From NCBI RefSeq assembly GCF_029867415.1, contig NW_026705790.1, positions 124,001 through 188,000 of the forward strand: a stretch of 64,000 nucleotides of DNA, read 5' to 3'. Under the pieces are notes generated by a model. The model searched no databases and was not told where the DNA came from. It was given only the letters and a program-made list of their open reading frames with translations. Source of the stretch: Vicia villosa (lineage: Eukaryota; Streptophyta; Magnoliopsida; Fabales; Fabaceae). The position numbers were made by a program, and so were the translations under genes. Below are positions 13,465-24,446 of this stretch, in pieces. Within the stretch, counting starts at the first letter, position 1; every line of letters starts with the position of its first letter.

Positions 13465-14469
13465 ATTTAAGTAACTTCTAATAACAACTCTTTATTAAAT
13501 TTTAAATACTTAAAAGTAAAAGAAATTAAATGTCTAACAATATTGGAGTTATAAAGAATGGAAGTTAACTTTTAAACTAGTCCCATGAATAACCCATGGA
13601 AGTTATAATAGAAGTTATAGGGAGATAGATCTACAAATCAAATCCACACCACAAATAAAGTAAAATCCGGCGTATAAAGAAATGCAAAAATATAATAAAC
13701 ATAATTTTGAGAAATAATTCAAAAACTAATCATGCTATCCAAAGTTAAAACTCATTTTGTGGATATGTTAGTCTTAATTTTTTTTAGCCACTTTTGCACC
13801 TATGATATTAGACAAACAATAATAATTAGTACATATTAAGAATAAAATAATCAAAGAACGATAAATGAATTAGAAAAATGAAAGAGAACAAATATAAAAT
13901 GTGGTTCACTAATACATATATCAAGGTGGTGCTCGCGAGAAAACTATCATAAAAAAATCATATGGTGTGATTACAGTTCTTCTGTTTACTTTCTCCATCC
14001 ATTAATAATATAATTTGCTATATAATAATTGAAAAACAGGAATAAAATTACATGAGAGTTATGTAATCAACATATGATTTTATCGTATTACCCGTATATT
14101 GAATATAAAGTTGAGACATAAACTGAATTGAAAGTTGAGTGTAATGTCTATCACTAATAAGAACCAACCATGCCTTTGGTTATTTAACTGTTAGGTGTGT
14201 AACATGGTTTTGAAAAAAAATGAATAAAGTAATTGTTTACGGTTATGTTCTTGTTTCTATGAATGTAAATGTATTCCTTCTTCAAAGTAAACTTATAAAG
14301 GAGGGGAGTTATTAACTTTTAAACCCTTCCCATGAATAATTGATATAAGTTATTATTTTTAAATTGTATTTATTTTATTTATTAAAAAAAAAAGAAAATA
14401 AAGGGTATTTTAGGAAGTAAAATAGGCCAGCCCAAAATGATGTATTCCCTTTATATATAGTTATAAATA
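13465..14469. other. AT-rich DNA unique to copy 1
   Basis: No gene or element border recognised and no match in copy 2. Confidence 0.4.
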
Positions 14470-14760
14470 TTACTAGAAAAAAAGAAATTACACAAGGATT
14501 GAATATATTTTACCACCCTCATCCACCCAAATACCCACCGGTAAAACAATAATGCCCTTGTATTTGCCTTTGAGGTCTCTGATTCTGATTTTCCTGAGGT
14601 GTGTTGGGGCCTGATCTGATTCATTTAAGGCAGATGTGCTTGATGCGATGGTATAGGGACAACAGTCGGATCATACAACTCTTTGACCATTTCTTCCCAG
14701 TTTTCGGTGCTTCCAAAGAGATTGGTGCCCATGTTGTCAAAGTTGGGTTATGTTTGTTGA

Positions 14761-16218
14761 TTACGTGTTGGTGGGTGGTTTGTATAATAGGGTTAATGAA
14801 TCGTTTTGGAAACAAAGCAATGGTTCTTGTGGTGGTTGAAAGACATGCGATGGTTGGGTGCTTCGGTGGTGTGATGTTTGGTTGTACATTGGTTGGATGC
14901 TATGGTAGGATGGGGAGGTATCATATGTGTCATTGGTGTTGTGGTAAGATGTGGTGGTAGCATATTGTTGGTTGCGGTCCAGGTCATGCTCTTGGTTTTG
15001 TGTTTGTGTGTGTGGCATGAATTGTTGGTGCATTTGGGTGGATGTGGTGGTGTAAGGTTGTTAGCTTTCAGTGGGTTGACAATGTTGTTGGGTTTGGTAT
15101 TATTGTGGGGTTGGTTGTTGAGCGTAGGATGAATCTCTTTGGCGTAGGTAGACCAAATAGGTCTCCGGATACATAAACAAATTTGTTGAAACCGATGTAT
15201 ACCAGTTCATATAATGGCGAGTTGGTCTAACATCATGCTGGAAGATTGGTTCATTTATGACCAATTCACGTTGGTACCTCCATTAGCGACATGCATCTCT
15301 AGAGAAGTCTCTCAAATCATCAAATCTCCATTGGTCATCTACTCTTAATTGATCCCATTCTCCCAAACACTTCGGGGGATCTGGGATACCTTGTTGAATG
15401 TCGAACTACAACTTCACACGGTCACTTTGTGCATCTCCACAGTAGTGAACCTGATGATTGTTGTTTTTGTAGTCCAAACTTCAGCATCCTCATGGTTAAT
15501 CTCATAGTAATATTAAACTAAATTAATGAGGTGTCTATATGTAATACCTCATCGGGTCCAATATGATCCAAAATATTTCGATAGACTACTATTGTGTTTC
15601 TAGGAGTATTGTTGTAGTTCATCTCTGGAACGGACCACTTCTATTGAAAATAGTGAATATAAATTAAATATCGTTGTTTATAATATAAAATAAGTAAATT
15701 GAATAATATAGTAAAAAGTGACTAAATAATATCATAATATAACACAAAGCTTTCATTATTTTTCCTTGCTCGGTAGAATTTTCTGTTAATATAATTCTTG
15801 AATAATGTTGTTTAAGGGATTTGAGATTAATACCTTGGCCCCTTGATCTTTCTTCAAATAAAGGGGCACCCAAAATTTTTTCGCATATGGCGTTGTCTTG
15901 GTTGACTCGACCATTAACAACCTTACCATTGATAGGTAGAACTAATAACATGTCAACATTCTCTAGGGTGACGATACATTCGCCACATGGAAGATGAAAC
16001 GTGTGTGTTTCGGGTCTCCACCTTTCCTCCAATGCGAGAATAAATTTATAATAAACATGGTAATTGATTATGTTGAGAAAATGACCAAAACTTGCATGTC
16101 GTAAATACGGTTAAATATGTTCGTCGTGTAGGACATATTCATGCACATGGCAAAGAAATCTCTTAGGATGCATTAAGGTGGATTGATAATATTCCAGGGG
16201 AGAAGTGGACCTAGGCAT
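14761..16218 (-). pseudogene. Plant mobile domain (MAIN/MAIL-like) pseudogene, copy 1
   Basis: Read from a possible ATG at 16218, the minus strand gives PMD-like text. HASFGHFLNIINYHVYYKFI leads into ERWRPETHTFHLPCGECIVT and LPINGKVVNG. Further on come NTIVVYRNILDHIGP, DDQWRFDDLRDF and MNWYTSVSTNLFMYP, and finally a Q/H/N/S/T-rich tail near 14761-15033. PMD proteins (pfam aminotransferase-like, plant mobile domain) occur as host silencing factors and inside transposons. At least two introns seem to separate the blocks. A TAA stop follows DEHI before PYLRHASFGH, and further stops break the second half, so it cannot encode a full protein. The same early stop occurs in copy 2, so it predates the duplication. 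The host or transposon origin of this copy is undecided. Confidence 0.75.
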
Positions 16219-16439
16219 TTGACAAAGGTCAGCGATGGGGCCACATGACAACAAATCTAATGGAATCAATGAAATTTGTCTTCAAAGGCATCAGAAACCT
16301 ACCGATAACCGCATTGGTGAGAGCAACATATTGTAGGTTGGAGTCACTGTTCGATACCATAGGTTCAAAATGGATGTCAATGTTACAATTAGGGAAATTG
16401 TTTAGTTAAAGCTCTATGAAATTTATTTAGGAGGAAACT

Positions 16440-16929
16440 GCCAAAGCTAACACACATGGTGTTATAGTGTTTGACCATATTAAAGGTTGGTTCAGTGTAC
16501 ATGAGATAATAGATCATAATGAGGGAAGACCAAGGGATACTAATGGTCGAACTAGGTAGAGTTTGATGCGATTGTAGAAAGTTTCAAGCCTTTCGTATGC
16601 CTTGCTCTCATGTCATAGCGGCATGTTCACATTCTTTCCTGGACGCTAGAAGACATATATCCCCCGTTTTCAAAGTCGAAAACGTATTAGATGTGTACAT
16701 CAATACCTTCTCGATGGTAGCCAAGGAGGATTATTGGCCTGCGTATCAAGGGGACATTGTTTGGCACAATGAGCAAATGCGAAGGAAGAAAAAGGGTCGT
16801 CCTAAAAACACATGTATTCAAACCGAAATGGATAGGGAAAACAAAATGATAAGATTATGCAGTACATGCCTTCAACCCGGACACAATCGAAAAAATTGTC
16901 CGAATATTGGGTCTAGCACTGCAATATAA
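16440..16929 (+). pseudogene. Mutator-like (MULE) transposase C-terminal remnant
   Basis: The frame ending at 16929 reads CDCRKFQAFRMPCSHVIAAC, a SWIM zinc finger (C-x-C...C-x-H). Its C-terminus contains CSTCLQPGHNRKNCP, a CCHC zinc knuckle, preceded by a basic KKKGRPK stretch. This order, SWIM then GRPK then knuckle, is typical of the end of plant MuDR/FAR1-type transposases. Upstream, VFDHIKGWFSVHEIIDHNEG can be read in a different phase, and an in-frame TGA stands just before CDC. The catalytic core is absent. It abuts the PMD pseudogene head to head and lies just outside the duplicated block. Confidence 0.8.
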
Positions 16930-18339
16930 TTTTTATATGTCAGCCTTGATATGTAATTTATTTGTTGTCACAAAGAAATTTCAATTTAAATTCAACTTTC
17001 ATTTCATATTCAAGACAACATTCAAGTACAATAAAATAAAGACAACCACGCATACAACAACAACACAATAAACAAATAACGACTAAACAAGAATTGTTTT
17101 GTTTAAGGTTGGAGAAAATTTATTAAAACAAGAATTGTTTGAGTTATCTATTTTGATTAGTTACGAATAACATCGGTAATATTGTGATGTTTATAAATAT
17201 ATAGGAGACATGTTCCCTTTGGTTAAAATGACATGTTTGTCTTGTTGTTTTAAAAATCTTATACATTCCGCATGTGTTGCTACATATCAAATACACTTGA
17301 ATGAATCCAAAAATTTCTAAAGTTCATGAGTCCTTATCACTAAAATGGATTGTACAATTAAGCATGCATATCCACGAGAAAAGAGACAAATTTCTACCAT
17401 AAGAGATGCATTATAGCTAACTTTGAAATAACGCCAAATTTAAGACATTTCTACATGTGTTTATTTCCTTTTTTATTTATAACGAACTACGACTAGAGAA
17501 CTATGCCAATTTGTTCTTTTTGGATTTTGATTAATTGATATTATATTGAAAGAGTTAGGTAACATCTTTTGCAGGTCAGTTTAATAATTTAGTTACAGAT
17601 GTGTCAATCAAGAAAAGGAGATACCCACATATCTTTCAATCTTCTTCTCCTCCTCATTCTAAAGAGTCATATTGTTTAATCACTAGAGAAACTGAATTAC
17701 AATGAAAAAATTCAAATACAAGGATAAACTCTATAATATATGTCAGCATTGCATATGCGCTTTTATAACAAAAAGGATGTTTCCTTCTTCATCTTCTTTA
17801 GAAGAGTCTCCACCAAAGGAGGAAAAAAAGCCATTCCTTACCAAAAAAAAAAACACTCAGACAAATCACCAGGTTTAAACCTTTCCACTGAATTGTGTTG
17901 TTTAGAAAAAATGATTTTGAAAAACTTTGTAGAGTAAAATTAGAGTTTAAAAATATTTTTAAACTCTTAACGGTGGAAATAAAATGCAGAAATTAAAATG
18001 ATAGGAAAAAGTAGAACATCGAGAGTTATAGAGATTCAGTCAAAACAGAATAACCTACTCCTTTCCCAAAGAACATGTCTTGAGAGTTTTCACTAAACTT
18101 AAGAGCTTTTAATAGGATGTACTCACAAACCCTCATATACAAGAAAAGATGGTTGACCTCCAACCAAAAAATACAAGACTTCGCAATATGGCGGTTTGAG
18201 TGATCTCTTCCAAACGCCATATCGAAGAGGTTAGTCTCTTCTACACACGATAGATTGAAGAGTTTAGTCTTCTTTCCACAAACAAGAATCTTGGAGTAAT
18301 TAGTCTTCAAGTTTTTAAATATTGCAAGCTTTTATCACG
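16930..18339. other. Spacer between duplication copies, no gene recognised
   Basis: AT-rich. A 94-codon minus-strand frame at 18026-18310 lacks any recognisable motif. Confidence 0.4.
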
Positions 18340-18564
18340 CGTTGAGCTCATGAACCTTAAATTTTGGTTTTGTACGGGCTAACCAATAACCTGTGAGATT
18401 TTAATATCGGTCTAATCTCAAACCTTATACAAGCTTTTGCCACGGAATAAGCTTTAATCTAATATTTGTTTTATCACAGACTGACCAAGATCCTAAAGAG
18501 ATTTTACCACATGCTAATCTCGAACCTAAACACGACTTAGATCACATAATCCTTAAACCAAAAT
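18340..18564. repeat. Dispersed repeat, copy B
   Basis: Matches 1330-1465. It ends where the second segmental-duplication copy begins. Confidence 0.55.
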
Positions 18565-18565
18565 T

Positions 18566-18770
18566 ACGGCAGTTTTACAAAAAGAGTATAACCAATTCCA
18601 AGATCCAAGGACTATTGCCGACATACATTCATCAAATTTGAAGACGACTCCCTTAAAAATGGCGCTGTTATAGTGCAGCCATAGACTTCAAGCGGTGACT
18701 AGCCAAATTACGGCAATTATAGTCCTTTTCATTTTGCACGTCACTTTCTCCCCGTGATAAAAGAAGGCCA
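18566..18770 (-). pseudogene. LINE reverse-transcriptase C-terminal fragment (copy 2)
   Basis: Diverged duplicate of 7492-7752. The minus strand gives KMKRTIIAVIWLVTA, a stop, then SLWLHYNSAIFKG and VLGSWNWLYSF. The stop is absent from copy 1. Confidence 0.6.
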
Positions 18771-19464
18771 TAAACTCTTCCAAGGACAACTCCAAGGTTT
18801 GTGATCTTAAATAATCATATAACTTAATATTAATTTTATTTATCTAACCTTTCTTTTGTTTTATATCTGAAACAAATGCTTGCAAAAGCCATTGAGAATA
18901 TACTTGGATCCAACATTTGTTCTTTTCCAACATTCAATGAAATGAAGATCCAAAATCTGATCTTTACTAATAGAGATGGCGATAAATCAGATTCAAAATT
19001 TGTTATATATTTTTACTTTAATATTCTGTGTAAACAATATAATATTTTATGTAAACAAATTAATTTATTAATATTATGTATAAACAATGTAATTTGTATG
19101 TAAAAAAATTATTTTTTCCCTCGAATTTGGTCATAAACCAATAGGTATTTGACATTAGTTTTGAAAATATAAAATAGTTATTGATGGGGAATGAACCATT
19201 GATTATTTCAAATTTCATCTCGGTTATTCAAAAACGGAGGGGTAAAGTGAAAAAATTTCATGATGTCCTTCGTTACTTCGCCTCTGTAACTGAGGTTAAA
19301 TCCTCTTCGCTTCCAAGGTTAAATGTGTTTTTTTGTAGTAGTGGCATGCAGTTGATGCTACCTTCTTGAATATTTTATTATGTAATATAAAATTATGTAT
19401 AGATTATATGAAGTCAATTAATTAATTAATTAATTAATGTAGTATAAAAAATATTGGTAGCGAT

Positions 19465-19639
19465 TAGAGGTGATAATGGATATGGTATGAATAGGATACT
19501 ATAATACTTGTCTCCGTATTCATAGTTAAAGAAAAATTCATATCTAATTTCATACTCGAGTGGACATCAAACTTTATACTTATATTTGTATTCTATGAGT
19601 ATCTAATACCCGTATGGGTACACATTACTCGCCACTCTA
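19465..19639. mobile_element. Small hAT-like MITE
   Basis: TAGAGGTGATAATGG at the left faces GAGTGGCGAGTAATG read from the right end. TAG...CTA ends are common in hAT MITEs. No target duplication was found. It sits in copy 2 only. Confidence 0.5.
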
Positions 19640-20384
19640 ATAAAAATAAATCTATTAATTAAAAAATAGGTGAGGCCTAGGTTACCTCATAAAAAATATA
19701 TGTCCAATCAAATTATGACACATATATTTCAATAATACATACATTAAATAAGGTCTTAATCTTACACACACGACTATTTAATATCGTTTTATTAATTCAA
19801 GAGTAAAATTTTATTTTTCCATTTACACATGTCTATTTATAAGTGGTTCCACGTCATAATGGATAATTTACTCGTCTTTTTGTCAAGGCAGCCTAGAAAA
19901 AACCTAAAAAATATCTTATCATTTTAAATTTTTAATAAAATTAATATAAAATTAAAAAAATTTACTGTTGAATTATGAAATAAATTATCACATATATTTA
20001 ATATGTATAATAGTTTAATTGTAATGTATTGTTTTAAAGAGATAGACATACATTTTTTATATGATAATATAAATTAAAATATATAAATATATATTGTATG
20101 GATATGAGATTGGATGTGTACTAAAGTATATATATCCGCGCTAATTACGCATTCTCGTGTTCATATTGTATGTTGGGTGTTTTTATCTTACCAGTTGTGT
20201 GTATTTTTATTTTAATACCCATTGAATATAAGTATAATTTTCATCCTACTAGCTGCTGTTGAAATTTGCAAAAGGAAAAGGATTAAGTCTAAAAGGTGAT
20301 TAGTTTGGTAATTAATTAACCAACGAAAATAAAAGATGTCTCATTTTTCAATGGTTGTGTGCAGCTTGCTCAAGTTTATATGAG

Positions 20385-20563
20385 GAGTTTTTTAGGCTCC
20401 CCACGTTGGGTCCGAAAGTTGGGTCCGAAAGTTGGCTCCGGGCTCCTTCGAACTCAGGAGTTTTTTAGACTCCCCACGTAGTCTCCGAAAGTTGGCTCCG
20501 GACTCCTTCACGCCTTTGAGGTCCAAGCTCCACCGCTAGACCAACCCTCTCGGGTTAGGATCT
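20385..20563 (-). mobile_element. SINE-like tRNA-related insertion
   Basis: The minus strand starts near cctaacccgagagggttgg and carries a box A-like TTGGTCTAGCGGTGGAG. A weak box B-like GAGTTCGAAGG follows about 90 bp on, which is too far for an unmodified tRNA promoter. A block of about 60-70 bp (aggagttttttaggctcccc...) is present twice. The corresponding place in copy 1 (about 10050-10090) lacks it. Confidence 0.5.
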
Positions 20564-20739
20564 TTTATTGTTGAAAAATCTTTTGTCAATTGATTTAATT
20601 AAATAAAAACTGTAATATAACTTAATTTACAAGCTTGAGTACTCAAGGTCCTGGATCCTTAATAGTGATGACAAGTTGCTTAATTAAGACAAAAGAAAAT
20701 GGAGAAGGTAGATTAAGAAACATTAATAGAAACATGGTC

Positions 20740-20745
20740 TTTATT
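20740..20745 (-). promoter_or_regulatory. Putative lectin polyadenylation signal
   Basis: Plus-strand tttatt reads AATAAA on the minus strand, about 95 bp past the lectin stop. It is conserved in the gene-less copy 1 near 10280. Confidence 0.5.
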
Positions 20746-20839
20746 TTAAAAGAAAACACGTACATAGAGGTCACACATACTGCTTAAAATAAAGAAAATC
20801 ACACAAGCTGCTAGCTAGCATAGCTTGCCACAACATTAT

Positions 20840-21655
20840 TCATATGTCTGAGACACTGCTGGTTGTTTTTTCCAAGTTTGATCTAAATGACCATGAATGG
20901 ATGTTGTGTGCTGCACCATTTATTGAAGTAGCAGAAAAACCAATCCTAACAATGTTGGGAAGCACAGCTTTCAAATCAACCGCTTGTGAAATGGTAGAAA
21001 TTTTACCATTTGCATAAGTGACAACAACAGTCAATGCGTTAGAAGGAGAGTCATAGATTATAGTTACTTTAGTCAATGAACCACTCACCCAGTTCCATTT
21101 CACGGTTTTGGTGGAAATTAAGGAGTTGATGTCGATTCCAATATGTCTGTTATAGGGATCAAAAGAATTGGAATAAAGATCAAACTCGACACCAACAAAT
21201 TGATTGACTGAAGTTTTACTATCAACTACTCCAAAATATAAACTGTCAGAGTTGTCGGGAATCACAGTGTCTTTTGGTGCAATGAAAAAGACTAGTCCAT
21301 CAGTTGGGGAACGTCCTTCCGCGTTGGCTATGGCGAAAGAAAAGGAAGTGACAAAGCTGGCCACATTGCCAGTAACATTGTCCCAAAGGGTTAAGGGTGT
21401 TGTATATAAGGTACGACCGGTAGTTGGAAGAGTTATAGATGGAGGAAGTGGTGTACTGTTGGTCAGTGCCAAGACACCATTGGATAAAATCTGGGCATCG
21501 CCTTGGAGGGTGATAGCAGGATTACGAGGGGAGAATTTGGTGAAACTGAAGGACAGTGCTTGAACTGAGTTTATATTTGTGGCTAACAAAACAAAGACGA
21601 CTAAAACAAGGAAGAATAGTTCCTGAGTGGGAAGGTTTGTGCGATAAAAAGCCAT
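20840..21655 (-). CDS. Legume lectin, secreted, intronless
   Basis: This intact 271-residue frame is a normal length for the family. Residues 1-34 form a signal peptide with hydrophobic core FFLVLVVFVLLA and likely cleavage after VQA, so the protein should enter the secretory pathway. The lectin fold follows: LSFSFTKF start, FVTSFSFAI, DGLVFFIAP, VGVEFDLYSN, HIGIDINSL and a C-terminal GFSAT...HNIHSWSF. Metal-site residues are E157, D159, N163, D166 and H171, and the sugar-loop Asp is D119. Sequons lie at N66 and N93. The binding loop that usually carries Gly-Gly before YLG is here SDSLYFG, so sugar specificity may differ or be lost. A TATA box is 59 bp upstream and AATAAA lies downstream. The seed or vegetative role cannot be told from sequence. 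The paralogous locus in copy 1 has been deleted. Confidence 0.95.
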   Translation of the reverse strand: MAFYRTNLPTQELFFLVLVVFVLLATNINSVQALSFSFTKFSPRNPAITLQGDAQILSNGVLALTNSTPLPPSITLPTTGRTLYTTPLTLWDNVTGNVASFVTSFSFAIANAEGRSPTDGLVFFIAPKDTVIPDNSDSLYFGVVDSKTSVNQFVGVEFDLYSNSFDPYNRHIGIDINSLISTKTVKWNWVSGSLTKVTIIYDSPSNALTVVVTYANGKISTISQAVDLKAVLPNIVRIGFSATSINGAAHNIHSWSFRSNLEKTTSSVSDI

Positions 21656-21713
21656 TGTACGTACTGTGAACTTTTGATAGCTAGTGTTATGAATGAGGAT
21701 CCTTGGTTTCTCA

Positions 21714-21723
21714 TATATTTATA
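21714..21723 (-). promoter_or_regulatory. TATA box of the lectin gene
   Basis: The minus strand reads TATAAATATA ending 59 bp before the ATG. That leaves room for a short 5' leader of about 25-30 nt. Confidence 0.75.
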
Positions 21724-21724
21724 T

Positions 21725-22171
21725 GCACCAGGATTTACTTTTTTTCTCACATATAATTAAGAATATACCAACCTCCAAAAATGACATTAATATTTATACT
21801 AAACACTACGTTGAAAAGTATTTTTTTATTTAAAATAAAAAAATTATTATTAAGAAAATATTTTAAAAAAATTATTTTATAATATAAATATAAGATTATG
21901 TTGTTAACTAATTTCACCGTTGCATTAACCACACATATGTATGTTAACCACTTATTTATTTTTATAATTTACTAACCACTTTTTCTATTTTATTAAACAT
22001 TTTTAGATATTAAATTATAAAATGTCTTTAGTAATTTTTACATTTTATTAATCAACTTTATTTTATTAACTAAGACGATTTTATATTTGAAAATTTATTA
22101 AACAATTTATGATATATATTAACCTATTTTATAAATCTCATTAACAATAACTGATTTTTATTCCTTTAGAT
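21725..22171. other. Lectin upstream region
   Basis: AT-rich, with no gene. It contains scattered ttaaccac/actaacc words like those at 43260-43690. No specific regulatory motif is claimed. Confidence 0.4.
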
Positions 22172-22174
22172 TTA

Positions 22175-23148
22175 GGGTGTGTTTGGTTCAAATAAGGGGG
22201 AGGGGAGGGATTTTAATGGAGGGGAGAGAAGGGGAGGGGAGGGGAGGGGATTTTTTTAATCAGATGGGTGTTTGGTTCAAACGAGGGGAGGGGAAGGAAG
22301 GGATTTTAATTATAAATATGGTTGGTTCAGGAAGGGAGGGGAGGGATTTTATTAATAATTTACATTTTTATTCTTATTATCTTATATAAGTGATACAATA
22401 TGATATTCAAATGTGAAAAATCTATACATATTTTATTGTTAGTAAATTTTTTAATATTGAGTGACTAAAAAGTTATAATTTACTACATAATGTTAAAAAA
22501 TTGACTTCACTTAATTCGAATAAAATGTTCAAAAACAAGCTAAACTATATGTTGATAACAACTTTGAAATCGTAATGAATTATTTAACACATAAAATACA
22601 TAAAATAATTTATTATTAAATTTAAATGGTTTAAATTTTTTAATATAATTAATTAATTAAAATGAAAAATTTTAAATTTGATATAAAAGAAAATATGATA
22701 GGATACATAACAAAATTAGAAAAAAAACATAAATAAACATAAAAGAGTTATAAAAAAAATCAAAAAAGTGAAATGATTATGATTTATATTAAGGACAAAA
22801 ATTTCAAAATAATTTGAAGGTGGAGAATAATTATAATAAGTTGATAAAAGCAATCGAGAAAAATCACACAAAAGAGAGCAATAATACAAAAGAAAATGAA
22901 TAATTTTAAAATATTAAAATTAAATTGAAGATATTATAGTAATTATAATAATTTTTAAAATATTAAAGTTGAGATTCCCTCCCCTCCCCTCCAATTCCCT
23001 CCGATTTGGAAGAACGCAGATAGTGTGTTTTGGAGGGGTTTTGCTCCCCTCCCCATCCCTCCCCTCCCCTCATAAAATTTGAACCAAAGACATTTAATTA
23101 AAAATATTCCCTCCCCTCCCCTCCATCTACCCCGAACCAAACACACCC
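22175..23148. mobile_element. Non-autonomous PIF/Harbinger (Tourist-like) element, 974 bp
   Basis: Perfect 15 bp termini GGGTGTGTTTGGTTC (22175-22189) and GAACCAAACACACCC (23134-23148) are flanked by TTA on both sides (22172-22174 and 23149-23151). The GGG...GTTTGGTT terminus and 3 bp TTA target are diagnostic of Tourist/Harbinger. Inside each end a second TTTGGTTCAAA copy is followed by GGGAGGGGA repeats, giving long G-rich subterminal repeats. The interior is AT-rich with no transposase. Copy 1 has the empty site at 10383. Confidence 0.95.
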
Positions 23149-23276
23149 TTAAGGAAGAACTTTATAAATAATAGATTAGATATGAGTTCTTATATAGGTA
23201 CATTTCTTATTGATGGATTGGGGTTTGCCCCTTCATATTTTTGGAGGATATTGACTTTCTTCTTCTTTTTGTTTTC

Positions 23277-23279
<3 letters not shown>

Positions 23280-23363
<84 letters not shown>
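23280..23363. repeat. (AT)n microsatellite
   Basis: Pure AT run, counterpart of 10512-10632. Confidence 0.95.
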
Positions 23364-23367
<4 letters not shown>

Positions 23368-23404
23368 CTCAATAACCAAATAATGACATATCTTAACCAA
23401 TTTA

Positions 23405-23593
23405 TTATACTTAATTAATCAATTTTATTTTATCGAATTTTAATGTCAAAACAAATTAACCAAACTATATATTACATTAACCAAAATTGTAAACGTTAGT
23501 TATACTTAATTAATCAATTTTATTTTATCGAATTTTAATGTCAAAACAAATTAACCAAACTATATATTGCATTAACCAAAATTGTAACGTTAG
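23405..23593. repeat. Tandem duplication, 95 bp unit
   Basis: The unit starting ttatacttaattaatcaatt at 23405 repeats from 23500 with two differences: one a/g substitution and one missing A near the end. Confidence 0.9.
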
Positions 23594-24155
23594 TTGGACG
23601 TTTCGTCGTATTTATGAATAGTAAAATACGATGTAGGTGTAAAAATTTGGTGTTAATATAGCATTTTTCTTAAACATATTTGACAACAGTTATTAAATAT
23701 TATATTATATACCTGACAATAAAAGAATGAGGCGAGAGAAATCACTACTCACTAGAAGTAGATATGAATCGTATATATTTAACATGAAGTTAAAGTCAAG
23801 GATTTAAATAATACTATCATAAAAAAAAATATAGAAATTTTTATCAAGTAATCACATTTTTCAAACAAATAAATAAATAACCACTGTTTCAGAATATATA
23901 TACAAAATTAACCACTTTTAAAAAAAAATCGCAAAGAGGAGGTGTCATGTGGTGCATGCATTCAAAGTAAAGAGGAGACGCCACACAACATGACGCATGC
24001 ACCTCTATCATGACATGTAGTGTAACACATGCATTATAGCTGTAAAAAAGAGGCGTCATCTAGCGTGGCTTCTTAGTTATTTTGGTTTTCTTTATTTTTT
24101 AATTTATTTTAACACAAATAAATAAATAATAAATATAAATATATTATTAATAATA
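23594..24155. other. AT-rich DNA unique to copy 2
   Basis: No gene recognised. A few short gcatgca/gacgcc words recur near 23940-24060. Confidence 0.4.
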
Positions 24156-24446
24156 TTACTAGAAAAAAAGAAATTACACAAGGATTGAATATATTGTACC
24201 GCCCTCATCCACCCAAATGCCCACCGGTAACACAATAATGCCCCTGTATTTGCCTTTGAGGTCTCTGATTCTGATTTTTCTGAGGTGTGTTGAGGCCTGA
24301 TCTGATTCGTTTAAGGCAGATGTGCTTAATGCGATGGTCTCGGGACAACAGTCGGATCATACAACTCTTTAACCATTTCTTCCCAGTTTTCGGTGCTTCC
24401 AAAGAGATTGGTGCCCATGTTGTCGAAGTTGGGTCGTGTTGGTTGA

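Noticed and set aside
14601..15132. Plus-strand frames opposite the PMD pseudogenes (also 24287-24857)
   Set aside because: They are antisense shadows of the Q/H/N-rich PMD tail, and no domain is visible.
21204..21563. 119-codon plus-strand frame opposite the lectin
   Set aside because: It is a shadow of the lectin coding strand.
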